Below, piece after piece: positions 17,092-25,474 of a DNA stretch of 64,000 bases (position 1 is the first letter of the stretch; each line of letters opens with the position of its first letter). Origin of the DNA: DASXHD01 sp038239005 (GTDB lineage: Bacteria > Myxococcota_A > Polyangia > Polyangiales > Polyangiaceae); the NCBI GenBank assembly GCA_038239005.1, contig JBBSFE010000010.1, forward strand, positions 1-64,000, written 5' to 3'. The translations under genes were made by a program, and so were the position numbers. The notes under the pieces are model-generated. The model was not told the origin of the DNA and searched no databases. It saw nothing but the letters and a program-made list of their open reading frames with translations.

Positions 17092-18051
17092 ATGGCGCGC
17101 GCGGTCCATGTGATCGTCAATCGGCGCGCGCGACGCCTTCGCGAGGCGAGCTCGCCACTCCTTGCCGCGCTGCTCGACTCCGCGGGCGCAGCTCGAGCGA
17201 CCGTGCACGAGACGTTCGACCCGAGCGAGCTCGACGCTCTCGCGCGTGACATTGCCAGCCGTTCCCCCGATGCCGTCGTGCTCGCCGGCGGCGACGGCAC
17301 ATACACGGCGGGCGTCACCGCCTTCGTTCACGCGTGCGACCGAGCGGGCGTCGCGCTTCCTCCGATCGCGTTTGCGCCGGGTGGCACGGTCAGCACGACC
17401 GCGCGCAACTGGGGCATGAGCGGCGACCTCACGCGTTACGCAGCGCGCCTCATCGGTGCGATCTCGGACGGGCGCGCATCGCGCGACGAGCGCGCATCGC
17501 TTCGCGTGACCGACGACGACGGCGGCGATCGCATCGGGTTCATTTGGGGCGCGGGGCTCGTCGCGCGATTCTTCGACGCGTACTACGACCAACCGAGCGC
17601 CGGTTACGCAGCCGCGGCGGGGCTCGTCGCGCGCATCTTCGTGGGCTCACCGTTCGGCGGAGAGCTCGCGCGCCGCGTCCTCACGCCGGTTCCGTGCGAA
17701 GTGTGGATCGACGGGGAGCTCCAGCGCGCTCGCGCCTACAGCTTGATGGTCGCGAGCGTCGTGCGCGATCTCGGTCTTCACATGCACGTTCTCTATCGCG
17801 CCGCGGAAGATCCCGAGCGCGTCCACTTTGTCGCGAGCCCGCTCGGTGCGCCGCGCCTCGGCCCGCAGATGCCGCTCGTCTTGCTCGGAAAGCGGCTGCG
17901 CGGCAAAAACCACATCGATGCGCTCACACGCGAGGCGCGCATCCGATTCGGCTCACGCGATTCCTACGTGCTCGACGGCGACGTCCACGCGGCGCGCGAC
18001 GTCACGGTGCGCGGAGGTCCGAAGCTGACTCTGCTCGGTCTCCCGCGCTGA
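17092..18051 (+). CDS. Diacylglycerol kinase-family lipid kinase
   Basis: A 319-residue protein of the DAGK catalytic family (bacterial DgkB/YegS/sphingosine-kinase type), which phosphorylates a lipid alcohol with ATP. Seen: an N-terminal VHVIVNRRARR start strand, the nucleotide-binding VVLAGGDGTYTAG at about residues 65-77, FAPGGTVSTTARN some 25 residues later, and the C-terminal two-layer beta domain ending in YVLDGDVHAARDV, where the family has (D/E)-G-E/D. The ATG at 17092 follows a TTG at 17065 that would add nine residues. The 3' end overlaps the convergent ABC transporter gene by 50 nt. Confidence 0.87.
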   Translation: MARAVHVIVNRRARRLREASSPLLAALLDSAGAARATVHETFDPSELDALARDIASRSPDAVVLAGGDGTYTAGVTAFVHACDRAGVALPPIAFAPGGTVSTTARNWGMSGDLTRYAARLIGAISDGRASRDERASLRVTDDDGGDRIGFIWGAGLVARFFDAYYDQPSAGYAAAAGLVARIFVGSPFGGELARRVLTPVPCEVWIDGELQRARAYSLMVASVVRDLGLHMHVLYRAAEDPERVHFVASPLGAPRLGPQMPLVLLGKRLRGKNHIDALTREARIRFGSRDSYVLDGDVHAARDVTVRGGPKLTLLGLPR

Positions 18052-19735
18052 GCACCCGATCGGCAATCGCGAGTGGCTCACGTCGATGCGTCACGACGAT
18101 GACGGTTCGCTTGCCGCGGAGTCGCACGATCGCCGCGAGCACTGCGGCCTGCGCGAGATCATCGAGGCCGCTCGTGGGCTCGTCGAGAAGCAGCACGGGT
18201 TTGTTGGTGGCAAACGCGCGCGCGAGCGCGACCTGTTTTCGCTCGCCTCCCGAAAGCGCGCGCCCGCCAACGCCGAGCTGAGCATCCCCGAGCTTCTGCC
18301 AGAGCTCGAGCGCGCCGATCGCGTCCATCGCTGCGCGCACGTCGCCCGATCCTCCGAGCGCGACATTCTCTTCGAGCGTGCCGCGAACGATGGGTGCGTC
18401 CTGCGGAACCCAAGCAAACGTCGATGTCGCAACGACGCGCTGCCCCCCGAACAAAATCTCTCCACCTTCGAGCTTCGCAAACCCGAGCAGCGCACGAAGA
18501 AGGGTCGTCTTCCCGACGCCCGTCGGTCCGCGCAATGCGACGATCTCGCCGGCCTCTACACGCGCATCGATCACCCCGAGCGCGCCGCGCCCAACCCTGA
18601 CCCCGCGAAGCTCGAGCACAGCCGCTCCCGTCTCCGACTCCGCCTCCGACTCCGCCTCCGACTCCGACTCCGTCTCCGCCTCCGACTCCGTGATCCCGAG
18701 TCGCTCGGCGGAGGCTGTAGCGCGCGACCAAGCGAGCCTGGCGTCTGCGAGCTCGCGCACCGGTTTGTACGCCATGAAAAACGCGACCGCGAAAGCGAGC
18801 AATCTCCCGCCGTCGGTCTTGCCGGCGGCGAGCACGGCGAGAAGCAACGCAAGCGCACCGAGCGCCTCGGTGACGCCGCTGAGCCCCGCGGCAATCGCGG
18901 CGGCGCGCGCGAGACGACGCGAGAGCGCTTCACCCGCACGCGCAACGCGCGCACGCACACGCCCACGTGCGCCGTACGATTCCCAGAGCTCCGCGTGACG
19001 AACCGCTTCATCGACCGCTTCGAGCAGCGACGCGCTCCCATCGAGCGTTTGCGATTGCTCGCGTTTCACGCGCTTCTTCGCGCGCGATAGCAGCACCGCA
19101 AACGGAAGAAGCACGAGCCCCGCAAGCGCGAGCAGACGCGTGCCCGACCACACCGCAAGCACGACGAGCGGCACGAGCTGCAGCACCGCTTTGAGCGCGC
19201 CAAGCGCGGCGGAAAATCCTGCCTGAGCTTCGCGAACGCCCGTGGTCAGATCATCGACTGCGGTGAACGTCGCACTCGCACCGACGATCGCCCCCTGATC
19301 CGCCTGTCGCGGATGAGCCACCTCGAGTGCACGCTTTTCCAAAACGGCCAGCCGAAGCGCATCGCCAAACGCGCCAGAGAGTCTCGCTTGGAAAAAACTA
19401 GCGCCAGCGCCTCCCGCGGCTTTTGCACATGCAGCGACAAACCCGACCGCTGCCAGGACGACGACAAGACTGCCTCGCACATTCCAGAGTTCGGATCCGA
19501 ACTTCGAAAAAATAGCGGGAATTCGAGGCGAAACACCGAGCATCGCCTGAGCACAAGCGGCGGCAGACAGAGCGAGGCCGCTATGACCGATCGATTGCAG
19601 GCATGAGAACGCCAGGAAGCTGGTTGAAGAAAGGGGCCTTCGGGAAACCTCCGCGGCCCCATATCCGTAAAAGGATGGTCGCGAATCTGAAAAATCGTTC
19701 TTACTTTTTCCCCAATCGAACAAGTGCCCGGCCAT
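18002..19735 (-). CDS. ABC exporter, fused permease and ATPase (CydC/D-like size)
   Basis: A 577-residue half-transporter. The membrane domain (about residues 38-340) has hydrophobic segments at 40-66, 88-110, 180-217 and 280-325. The ATPase domain has Walker A GPTGVGKTT at 403-411, Q-loop WVPQDAP, signature LSGGERKQVALARA, Walker B VLLLDEPTSGLD and an H-loop VTHR. Between them is a linker of alternating Ser/Glu (351-368) encoded by a hexamer repeat. Size and architecture resemble CydC/CydD, but the substrate is unknown. The only in-frame ATGs are at 19735 and 19543; the later one would remove the first helix, so I took 19735, though its lower-GC first 30 codons make this start uncertain. Confidence 0.85.
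   Translation of the reverse strand: MAGHLFDWGKSKNDFSDSRPSFYGYGAAEVSRRPLSSTSFLAFSCLQSIGHSGLALSAAACAQAMLGVSPRIPAIFSKFGSELWNVRGSLVVVLAAVGFVAACAKAAGGAGASFFQARLSGAFGDALRLAVLEKRALEVAHPRQADQGAIVGASATFTAVDDLTTGVREAQAGFSAALGALKAVLQLVPLVVLAVWSGTRLLALAGLVLLPFAVLLSRAKKRVKREQSQTLDGSASLLEAVDEAVRHAELWESYGARGRVRARVARAGEALSRRLARAAAIAAGLSGVTEALGALALLLAVLAAGKTDGGRLLAFAVAFFMAYKPVRELADARLAWSRATASAERLGITESEAETESESEAESEAESETGAAVLELRGVRVGRGALGVIDARVEAGEIVALRGPTGVGKTTLLRALLGFAKLEGGEILFGGQRVVATSTFAWVPQDAPIVRGTLEENVALGGSGDVRAAMDAIGALELWQKLGDAQLGVGGRALSGGERKQVALARAFATNKPVLLLDEPTSGLDDLAQAAVLAAIVRLRGKRTVIVVTHRREPLAIADRVLSAGDRAESASDLRAP
18629..18691. repeat. CTCCGN hexamer tract in the ABC exporter linker
   Basis: About ten imperfect copies of the 6-bp unit CTCCGA/CTCCGC on the plus strand. 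On the minus strand they encode alternating Glu and Ser (ESESEAESEAESE) between the membrane and ATPase domains. The same hexamer family, on the opposite strand, recurs in the kinase gene near 21770. Confidence 0.88.
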
Positions 19736-19896
19736 CTTTCATCTAAGGAGCAATGCCGTCCACGCGCCCTCAACCCAAGGGAATGAAAATTGCTTCCCAA
19801 ATGAAGCATCGTCCCGCGGATCCCTCGCAGACCCTGAAGGGTCGTTCCGTCCGGTCCCGCTCGCGTCGCTCGTCGCTCTTAGCACAGGAAATGAAC

Positions 19897-21351
19897 ATGA
19901 CCAAACACCGCCAATCCGCAGCCGTCAAAGCAGTCCCTGCTGAGGCCAAGCCGCAGGAGTCGTGGGAAGACGAAGCACCGAAGTCCGCCACAGCTGCGCC
20001 CGAAAACGATCTCGTCGTCGAAGACGAATTCGAAGCACAAGAAGCCGCCGATGCCGCGCCCGTAGTGAAGGAGCCGATTCGCGATCGTGAAATCGAAGAG
20101 AGCGGCGGCGACTCGATGCTCGCTCGCTACTTCCGCGAGATGGCAACGCACTCCGTGATGGGACAAGAGGAAGAGCTCGCAACGGCAATCGCAGTGGAGA
20201 CAGCCGAGGTCGCGCAGTGGGTCGCGCTCTTCAGTCACATGCCGGCGGCCCCGTACATTCTCGAGTCGCTCGAAAAGAATCTACCGACCGGCGAAGAGAC
20301 GCTCAACCTTCCGCAAGTCGCCGAGCTTCATCGTTTGCTCAAGCTCGCCAAGAAGACGCGCAATCGCTTGTCGCGCGAATCCGAAAAACGTTGGGTACGC
20401 ACGTGCGAGTCGCTCGCGCGCGCCATCCGCCTCGCCGATAGCGATCGCCTCTGGGTTGCCGACGCAGAAACGCTCGCCCGCGCGCTTTGTGAGCTCCCCG
20501 ATCCCGACGTAGACGAGCCCGAAGGCGACGACTACATCCCCCCGCCCGAATCCGACGTGCAGATCGTGCAAACCGTCGAGCCGACGTTTGCTCTCACGCG
20601 CGACTACCGAAAATACCTCGGTCGCATTCACGGCGCAGCCGAGCGCGCGCGCGTCGTGAAGAACAAGTTCGTCAAAGCGAATCTTCGACTCGTGGTTTCG
20701 ATTGCGCGCCGTTACAACCGCGGGCGCTTGCCGCTCATCGATTTGATTCAAGAGGGCAACATCGGCCTCATGAAAGCCGTCGAGCGTTTCGATCACGCGC
20801 GCGGTTACCGTTTCTCGACGTACGCCTCGTGGTGGATTCGCCACGCGATCTCGCGCGCCCTTGCCGACAAAGGTCGCGCAGTGCGTATCCCCGTGCACAT
20901 GCTCGATACGCACAACCGCGTAGCACGCGCGACGGCATCGGTGATGGCACGCACCGGTCGCGAGCCTTCACTCGAAGAGCTCGAGCACGAGACGGGCATC
21001 CCCACCGAAAAGCTCGACAAGGTGAAGGGCTCGTGGACGGAAACGCCATTCTCCCTCGACCGTCCCGTCGGTGACGAAGACGGCCGCAAGTTCATCGACT
21101 TTTTGCAAGACGAGAACATGACCTCCCCTTACGAGAATCTCATCTCGCAAAAGTGGGGCGAGGAAGTGCGTCGTCTACTCGGCACGCTCACGCCGATCGA
21201 ATCGCGCATCATCCGCTGGCGCTTCGGCTTGGACGACGAAGACGAGCTCACGCTCAAAGAAATCGGCGACAAGTACAACCTGTCGCGCGAGCGCATTCGT
21301 CAGCTTCAAGAGCAAGCGCTCGGCAAAATCCGCAAACACATGCGTGAGTGA
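19897..21351 (+). CDS. RNA polymerase sigma-70 factor, RpoD-like (group 1/2)
   Basis: A 484-residue sigma factor. After an acidic 65-residue leader come region 1.2 (SMLARYFREMATHSVMGQEE, 73-92), a variable spacer of about 160 residues, region 2 (NLRLVVSIARRYNRGRLPL, then LIQEGNIGLMKAVERFD and RFSTYASWWIRHAI, 262-318), region 3 (RTGREPSLEELEHETG) and region 4 (TLKEIGDKYNLSRERIRQLQ, 452-471). It lacks a recognisable region 1.1, so it may be an alternative group 2 factor rather than the housekeeping rpoD. The ATG at 19897 has AGGA seven bases upstream. An in-frame ATG at 19753 with AAGGAG very close to it would add 48 basic residues. Confidence 0.9.
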   Translation: MTKHRQSAAVKAVPAEAKPQESWEDEAPKSATAAPENDLVVEDEFEAQEAADAAPVVKEPIRDREIEESGGDSMLARYFREMATHSVMGQEEELATAIAVETAEVAQWVALFSHMPAAPYILESLEKNLPTGEETLNLPQVAELHRLLKLAKKTRNRLSRESEKRWVRTCESLARAIRLADSDRLWVADAETLARALCELPDPDVDEPEGDDYIPPPESDVQIVQTVEPTFALTRDYRKYLGRIHGAAERARVVKNKFVKANLRLVVSIARRYNRGRLPLIDLIQEGNIGLMKAVERFDHARGYRFSTYASWWIRHAISRALADKGRAVRIPVHMLDTHNRVARATASVMARTGREPSLEELEHETGIPTEKLDKVKGSWTETPFSLDRPVGDEDGRKFIDFLQDENMTSPYENLISQKWGEEVRRLLGTLTPIESRIIRWRFGLDDEDELTLKEIGDKYNLSRERIRQLQEQALGKIRKHMRE

Positions 21352-21365
21352 TCACGAAGCGTGTG

Positions 21366-21383
21366 AGCGCCGGAACAGGCGCT
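21366..21383. terminator. Putative bidirectional hairpin between convergent genes
   Basis: AGCGCC at 21366-21371 pairs with GGCGCT at 21378-21383 across a 6-nt loop (GGAACA), in the 33-nt gap between the sigma factor stop and the kinase stop. There is no T-tract on either side, so it is a weak candidate for an intrinsic terminator. Confidence 0.35.
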
Positions 21384-21384
21384 A

Positions 21385-23031
21385 CTAGTCACATGAGTGC
21401 GGGCGGTTCGCCATGCCCGATGTGCATTCGCCCATCAGGCTGAAGGTGAACATGCCACCTTTCGGTTTGGTCATCGTCATCGGTATGCTCATGACGACTT
21501 TGCGAACGCACGCGTCGAGCTGCGGCGCACCGTCGGCCCTGGTCGTGATGTTGGTGATTGTCCCGTCGTCGGAGACGGTGACTTCGTAGAACGGCGTCTC
21601 GTGTTTCGGGGGCTCGTGCTCGCTCGCGCGAAAGCACGCGCTGAACGCGTCGTCGTGCGCGCGCCCCGCGGTGTTGAACGCTTCCCAGCTGCAGCCCGGG
21701 CAATCGCTGTAGTTCGAACCGGACCAATGGCCGTACGTGCCGCCGTAGCGGGGTTTGCGGGGAACGGAGGCGGAGCCGGAGACGGAGACGGAGCCGGAGA
21801 CGGAGGCGGAGCCGGAGACGGGGGCGGAAACGGAGACGGGAGCGGAGACAGAGGTGGATGCGTTGGCGTTGGTGTTTGCGTTGGCGTTCGCGTTGGCGTT
21901 GGCGGAAGCGGAGCCGGTTCCCATCCGATCGGGCGTCGCGCGTTCGTTTTTCGACTTTGCGATGACGACGGCGGCCGTTGCGACGATGGCCGTGACGATG
22001 ATGATCGTGATCATCGCCATCATCATGAAACCGCCGCTCCGTTTTTCGGCGGGCGCATCGGCGGCGGGTTTCTTTTTCGGCGGAGGCGGCGTGCGGTGGA
22101 CGACGATCGGGGTGTGCGGATCGTGGGGGGCGATGTTGCCCGATGCGATCGTCGCCGCCGTGACCGAGGTCGGCGGCGGAAGGCTCGCGGGCAAACCCGA
22201 CCACGGAGAGAGAGCGCGGCGCATCGCGTCGGCATCCGGAAAACGATCGTCTCGTTCTTTCGCGAGCGCGCGCTCGACGATCATCACGAGGTCATTCGGT
22301 AGATCCGGGCGAAGGTCGCCGAGTGGCTCCGGAGTTTTCGAGACGATCGCAAAGAGGAGCGCGGGCACACTCGGCGCTTCGTGCGGGACCTTGCCCGTCA
22401 GCGCTTGGTACATCGTCGCGCCGATGGCGTAGATATCCGCACGGGCATCGATGTCGTCTTCGCCGCGCGCTTGCTCGGGCGCCATGAACGCAGGTGTGCC
22501 GAGCATCGCGCCGGTGCCGGTGAGCTTCGCTTGGCCTTCGACTGCGAGCTTCGCGATGCCGAAGTCGAGAACCTTCACCGTGTCGGGGACGGCTGCGTCG
22601 CCGAGCAAAAAAATGTTGTCGGGTTTGATGTCGCGATGAACGATGCCCGCGCGATGCGCGGCCGAGAGCGCGGAGAGAACTTGCGAGGCGATGAACGCGA
22701 CCCGCGCGCCTGGAAGGGCTTGCTCGCGATTGATGAGCGACCCGAGCGACTCACCGCGAAGGAGCTCCATCACGAGATACGGCTGATCTCCGTCCTTCTC
22801 GGGGTACTGAAAATCCGTCACCTGCACGATGTTCGGATGACCCAGAGATGCCACCGTCTCGGCCTCGCGCCGGAACCGCTCGAGCTGGGTGCGGTCTTCC
22901 GCGAGGCGCGGGTCCAGCAATTTCACGGCGACTCGGCGTCCGAGGCCCTCTTGTACGTCCTCGTACACCGTCCCCATGCCGCCGCGCCCGAGTGCCGAAC
23001 CGAGGCGATATCGGCCCAGAAGGTCGTTCAT
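21385..23031 (-). CDS. Membrane-anchored Ser/Thr protein kinase
   Basis: A 548-residue Hanks-type kinase. The cytosolic kinase domain (about 8-270) has GRGGMGTVY, VAVK, HRDIKPDNIF, KVLDFGIAK and GTPAFMAPEQ. A Pro-rich stretch leads to a membrane helix near residues 347-370 (MITIIIVTAIVATAAVVIA). The external part begins with a low-complexity Ala/Asn then Ser/Val/Gly tract encoded by hexamer repeats, followed by a Cys-containing sensor-like domain with CPGCSWEAFN and a C-terminal TonB/energy-transducer-like pattern (TVSDDGTITNI, LDACVRKVV). The ATG at 23031 starts MNDLLGRYRLG, the usual kinase onset. Divergent from the next kinase with about 29 nt between starts. Confidence 0.92.
   Translation of the reverse strand: MNDLLGRYRLGSALGRGGMGTVYEDVQEGLGRRVAVKLLDPRLAEDRTQLERFRREAETVASLGHPNIVQVTDFQYPEKDGDQPYLVMELLRGESLGSLINREQALPGARVAFIASQVLSALSAAHRAGIVHRDIKPDNIFLLGDAAVPDTVKVLDFGIAKLAVEGQAKLTGTGAMLGTPAFMAPEQARGEDDIDARADIYAIGATMYQALTGKVPHEAPSVPALLFAIVSKTPEPLGDLRPDLPNDLVMIVERALAKERDDRFPDADAMRRALSPWSGLPASLPPPTSVTAATIASGNIAPHDPHTPIVVHRTPPPPKKKPAADAPAEKRSGGFMMMAMITIIIVTAIVATAAVVIAKSKNERATPDRMGTGSASANANANANANTNANASTSVSAPVSVSAPVSGSASVSGSVSVSGSASVPRKPRYGGTYGHWSGSNYSDCPGCSWEAFNTAGRAHDDAFSACFRASEHEPPKHETPFYEVTVSDDGTITNITTRADGAPQLDACVRKVVMSIPMTMTKPKGGMFTFSLMGECTSGMANRPHSCD
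21760..21915. repeat. Two adjoining hexamer tracts in a kinase gene
   Basis: About 90 bp of GGAGNC units (21760-21850) adjoin about 60 bp of GTTGGC/GTTGTT-like units (21855-21915). On the minus strand they encode the Ser/Val/Gly stretch and the Ala/Asn stretch of the kinase's extracytoplasmic linker. Both unit types recur elsewhere in the window. Confidence 0.88.
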
Positions 23032-23060
23032 TGCCGTCCCGTCTGATACGCTATCCGAGA

Positions 23061-24569
23061 TTGACCGCCGCCGTTCAGAATCCGGTGCGCGTCGTGGGGA
23101 GGTATGCACTCTACGGCGAGCTCGCCTCCGGCGGGATGGCCACGGTCCATATTGGGCGCCTGCTCGGCCCCGTCGGGTTCGCGCGGACCATCGCGATCAA
23201 GCGCCTCCATCCGCAGTACGCCAAAGACCCAGAGTTCGTTTCGATGTTCCTCGACGAGGCTCGCCTCGCTGCGCGCATCCAGCATCCGAACGTTTGCGCG
23301 ACGCTCGATGTCGTCGCGACGCAAGGCGAGCTCTTTCTCGTCATGGAGTATCTGCAAGGCGAGACGCTCTCTCGCATGATCCGTGCGGTGCGAAACCGCG
23401 GAGAGCTCATCGACCCGCGCATTGGCGTCGGCGTGATCGCGCAAACGCTCCATGGCCTTCACGCAGCACACGAAGCCAAGACCGAACGCGGCGAGGCGTT
23501 GAACATCGTTCACCGTGACATCTCTCCGCAGAACGTGCTCGTCGGCCAAGACGGCATCAGCAAAGTTCTCGACTTCGGCGTCGCGAAAGCCGCCGGTCGT
23601 TTTCACACGACGCGTGAGGGCAACGTCAAAGGCAAGCTCCCGTACATGTCGCCCGAGCAACTGCGCGGGCAACCGGTCGATCGCCAAACCGACATTTACG
23701 CAGCCGCGGTTTGTATGTGGGAAACGCTCACAGGGCGAAAGCTCTTCAAGGGCGACAACGAAGGCAGCGTGCTCGAGCAGGTTCTCTTCGGGTCGATCGA
23801 TCCGCCGAGCCACTTCGCTCCCAACGTTCCTCCTGCGCTCGATGCGCTCGTGATGCGCGGGCTCGACCGCGACAAGACCAAACGCTTCGCGACCGCGCGC
23901 GAATTCGCGATCGCGCTCGAGCGGTGCGTGCATCCGGCGCTCGCATCCGACGTCGGCGATTGGGTCGAGCACGTCGCGGGGCAAGTGCTCCACAAGCGCG
24001 CAGAGCGCATCGCCGAAATCGAAAGCGTCACCGACAGCATTCCCGCCGTCGGCCTCACCGAAGTGATGTCCGGGCTCGACGACATGTCGAATGCCGTGCC
24101 CGCATCGCCATCGTCGGGGATGATTGGCGGCAGCTCGTCGCAGGTGTCGAGCATTTCCGTTGCCGCAAGTGATCGCAACTCGATGGGCGTCGCGATCAAT
24201 CGCACGCGCACGGGTGTCATCATTGCGGCGGCCGCCGTGATCGTCGCGATGCTCGGCGTCATCGCCATCGTCATCGGCTATTCACACTCGAGCTCGAACG
24301 CCAGCGCGGCGTCGGCCGCAGCCGTCGTCACCGACGCACCCAAGACGACGACACCCACGACTGCCATGCCTCCATCGACATCGTCCGGTGAGCCGCTCGT
24401 GGCGGTCACCGCAACGGCCACTGCAACGGCGACGGCAACCGCGCGCCCCGTCTCCACGCGCGTGACGATCACGCACGCGACGAGCACAGCCCCCGCAGAT
24501 GACTGCAAGGTCCCTTACACGGTGGGCCCGAACGGCGAGCACACGTACAAGCGTCATTGCTTCCAGTGA
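23061..24569 (+). CDS. Membrane-anchored Ser/Thr protein kinase
   Basis: A 502-residue kinase. The domain (about 10-285) has ELASGGMATVH as Gly-rich loop, IAIK Lys, IVHRDISPQNVLV, KVLDFGVAKAAG and KGKLPYMSPEQ, the HRDxSPQN variant common in myxobacteria. A membrane helix (VIIAAAAVIVAMLGVIAIVI) lies near residue 395, followed by a Thr/Ala/Pro-rich external tail with a T-A-T-A-T-A stretch, ending in CKVPYTVGPNGEHTYK. No ATG is available: TTG at 23061 is my choice, with in-frame GTG at 23085 and 23094 as alternatives that leave less sequence before the Gly loop. The 3' end overlaps the upstream leader of the next gene. Confidence 0.88.
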   Translation: MTAAVQNPVRVVGRYALYGELASGGMATVHIGRLLGPVGFARTIAIKRLHPQYAKDPEFVSMFLDEARLAARIQHPNVCATLDVVATQGELFLVMEYLQGETLSRMIRAVRNRGELIDPRIGVGVIAQTLHGLHAAHEAKTERGEALNIVHRDISPQNVLVGQDGISKVLDFGVAKAAGRFHTTREGNVKGKLPYMSPEQLRGQPVDRQTDIYAAAVCMWETLTGRKLFKGDNEGSVLEQVLFGSIDPPSHFAPNVPPALDALVMRGLDRDKTKRFATAREFAIALERCVHPALASDVGDWVEHVAGQVLHKRAERIAEIESVTDSIPAVGLTEVMSGLDDMSNAVPASPSSGMIGGSSSQVSSISVAASDRNSMGVAINRTRTGVIIAAAAVIVAMLGVIAIVIGYSHSSSNASAASAAAVVTDAPKTTTPTTAMPPSTSSGEPLVAVTATATATATATARPVSTRVTITHATSTAPADDCKVPYTVGPNGEHTYKRHCFQ

Positions 24570-24592
24570 CGACAAATGTTTCCCTCGTGAGA

Positions 24593-25474
24593 ATGCGTTC
24601 TCACGTGGTGATGCTCGGTCTCGCTTTTGCGCTCGTTCCGGCGGTCGCGCATGCGGACAACGCCGAGTGCTTCGATGCGTCTGAAAAGGCACAGAAGCTG
24701 AAGTCCGAGAAGAAATTCACGCAAGCACGCTCGGCGTTCATCACCTGCGCACGTGAGGTTTGCCCGCAAGCCGTCCGCGTCGAGTGCGCCAAGTGGCTCA
24801 GCGAGGTCGAGAGCGGCCTCGCAACCGTGGTGGTGCGCGCGCGCGATTCGGGCGGCCACGACGTCATCGACGTGAAGGTCTACGTCGACGGCGAGCTCTT
24901 CTTGCCCAAGCTCGCGGGCGCTGCAACGGCCGTCGATCCCGGTCAGCACAAGTTCAAGTACGAGTTCCCGAATGGCAAAGTCGTCGAGGACGACGTGCTC
25001 ATCGCCGAGGGCGAGAAGGACCGCGTCCTTCGCGTCGAGATCAAGGACGGCGAAGGCGGTGGCGGTAGCGGTGGCGGCGGTGGCGGCAGTGGCGGCGCTG
25101 GTAGCGGTGGCGGTAGCGGTGGCGGCGGCGAGTCGCACGGGCCCGGACCGCTTCCGTGGATCATCGGCGGCGTCGGGATCGCGTCGCTGATCGGTTTTGC
25201 GATCATCGAAGCGCCGATTCAATCGCAAGCTTCCAGTCTGCAAGACGGTTGCGGCAAGACGAAGAGCTGCTCGCAATCACAGGTTGACTCGGTGACCTCG
25301 CTCTACGCGCCCGCGGGCATCATGCTCGGCGTTGGCATCGTGGGTGTCGCGGTCGGCTTGGTGTGGCTCATCGTATCGGCAACCACGGGCCACAAGACCG
25401 CATCCACCGGCAGCTTCAGCTTCACGCCGCTCGTCGGCGGCGGCGCGTACGGCGGATACGTTCACTCGTTCTGA
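24593..25474 (+). CDS. Secreted PEGA/TPR-like protein with Gly-rich linker
   Basis: A 293-residue protein with a signal peptide (MRSHVVMLGLAFALVPAVAHA). The mature N-terminus is a short helical segment with A-E-C-F-D-A-S-E-K-A-Q and TCAREVCPQAV, then a beta-rich PEGA/carboxypeptidase-regulatory-like fold (DVKVYVDGELF, AVDPGQHKFKYEF). A pure Gly/Ser linker of about 30 residues leads to two C-terminal membrane helices (WIIGGVGIASLIGFAII and IMLGVGIVGVAVGLVWLIV). This is a recurring myxobacterial family, often beside kinases, as here. A GTG two codons upstream (24587) is an alternative start. The last 13 nt overlap the convergent dacB gene. Confidence 0.82.
   Translation: MRSHVVMLGLAFALVPAVAHADNAECFDASEKAQKLKSEKKFTQARSAFITCAREVCPQAVRVECAKWLSEVESGLATVVVRARDSGGHDVIDVKVYVDGELFLPKLAGAATAVDPGQHKFKYEFPNGKVVEDDVLIAEGEKDRVLRVEIKDGEGGGGSGGGGGGSGGAGSGGGSGGGGESHGPGPLPWIIGGVGIASLIGFAIIEAPIQSQASSLQDGCGKTKSCSQSQVDSVTSLYAPAGIMLGVGIVGVAVGLVWLIVSATTGHKTASTGSFSFTPLVGGGAYGGYVHSF

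Noticed and set aside
19753..19896. Upstream ATG (19753) as the sigma factor start
   Set aside because: AAGGAG is only 2 nt from this ATG, the added 48 residues are basic and unlike sigma factors, and the ATG at 19897 has better AGGA spacing; kept only as an alternative.
25050..25135. GGTGGC-rich stretch as a separate repeat element
   Set aside because: It is explained as a Gly/Ser linker within the PEGA-like protein, with irregular unit length; not clearly part of the hexamer group.
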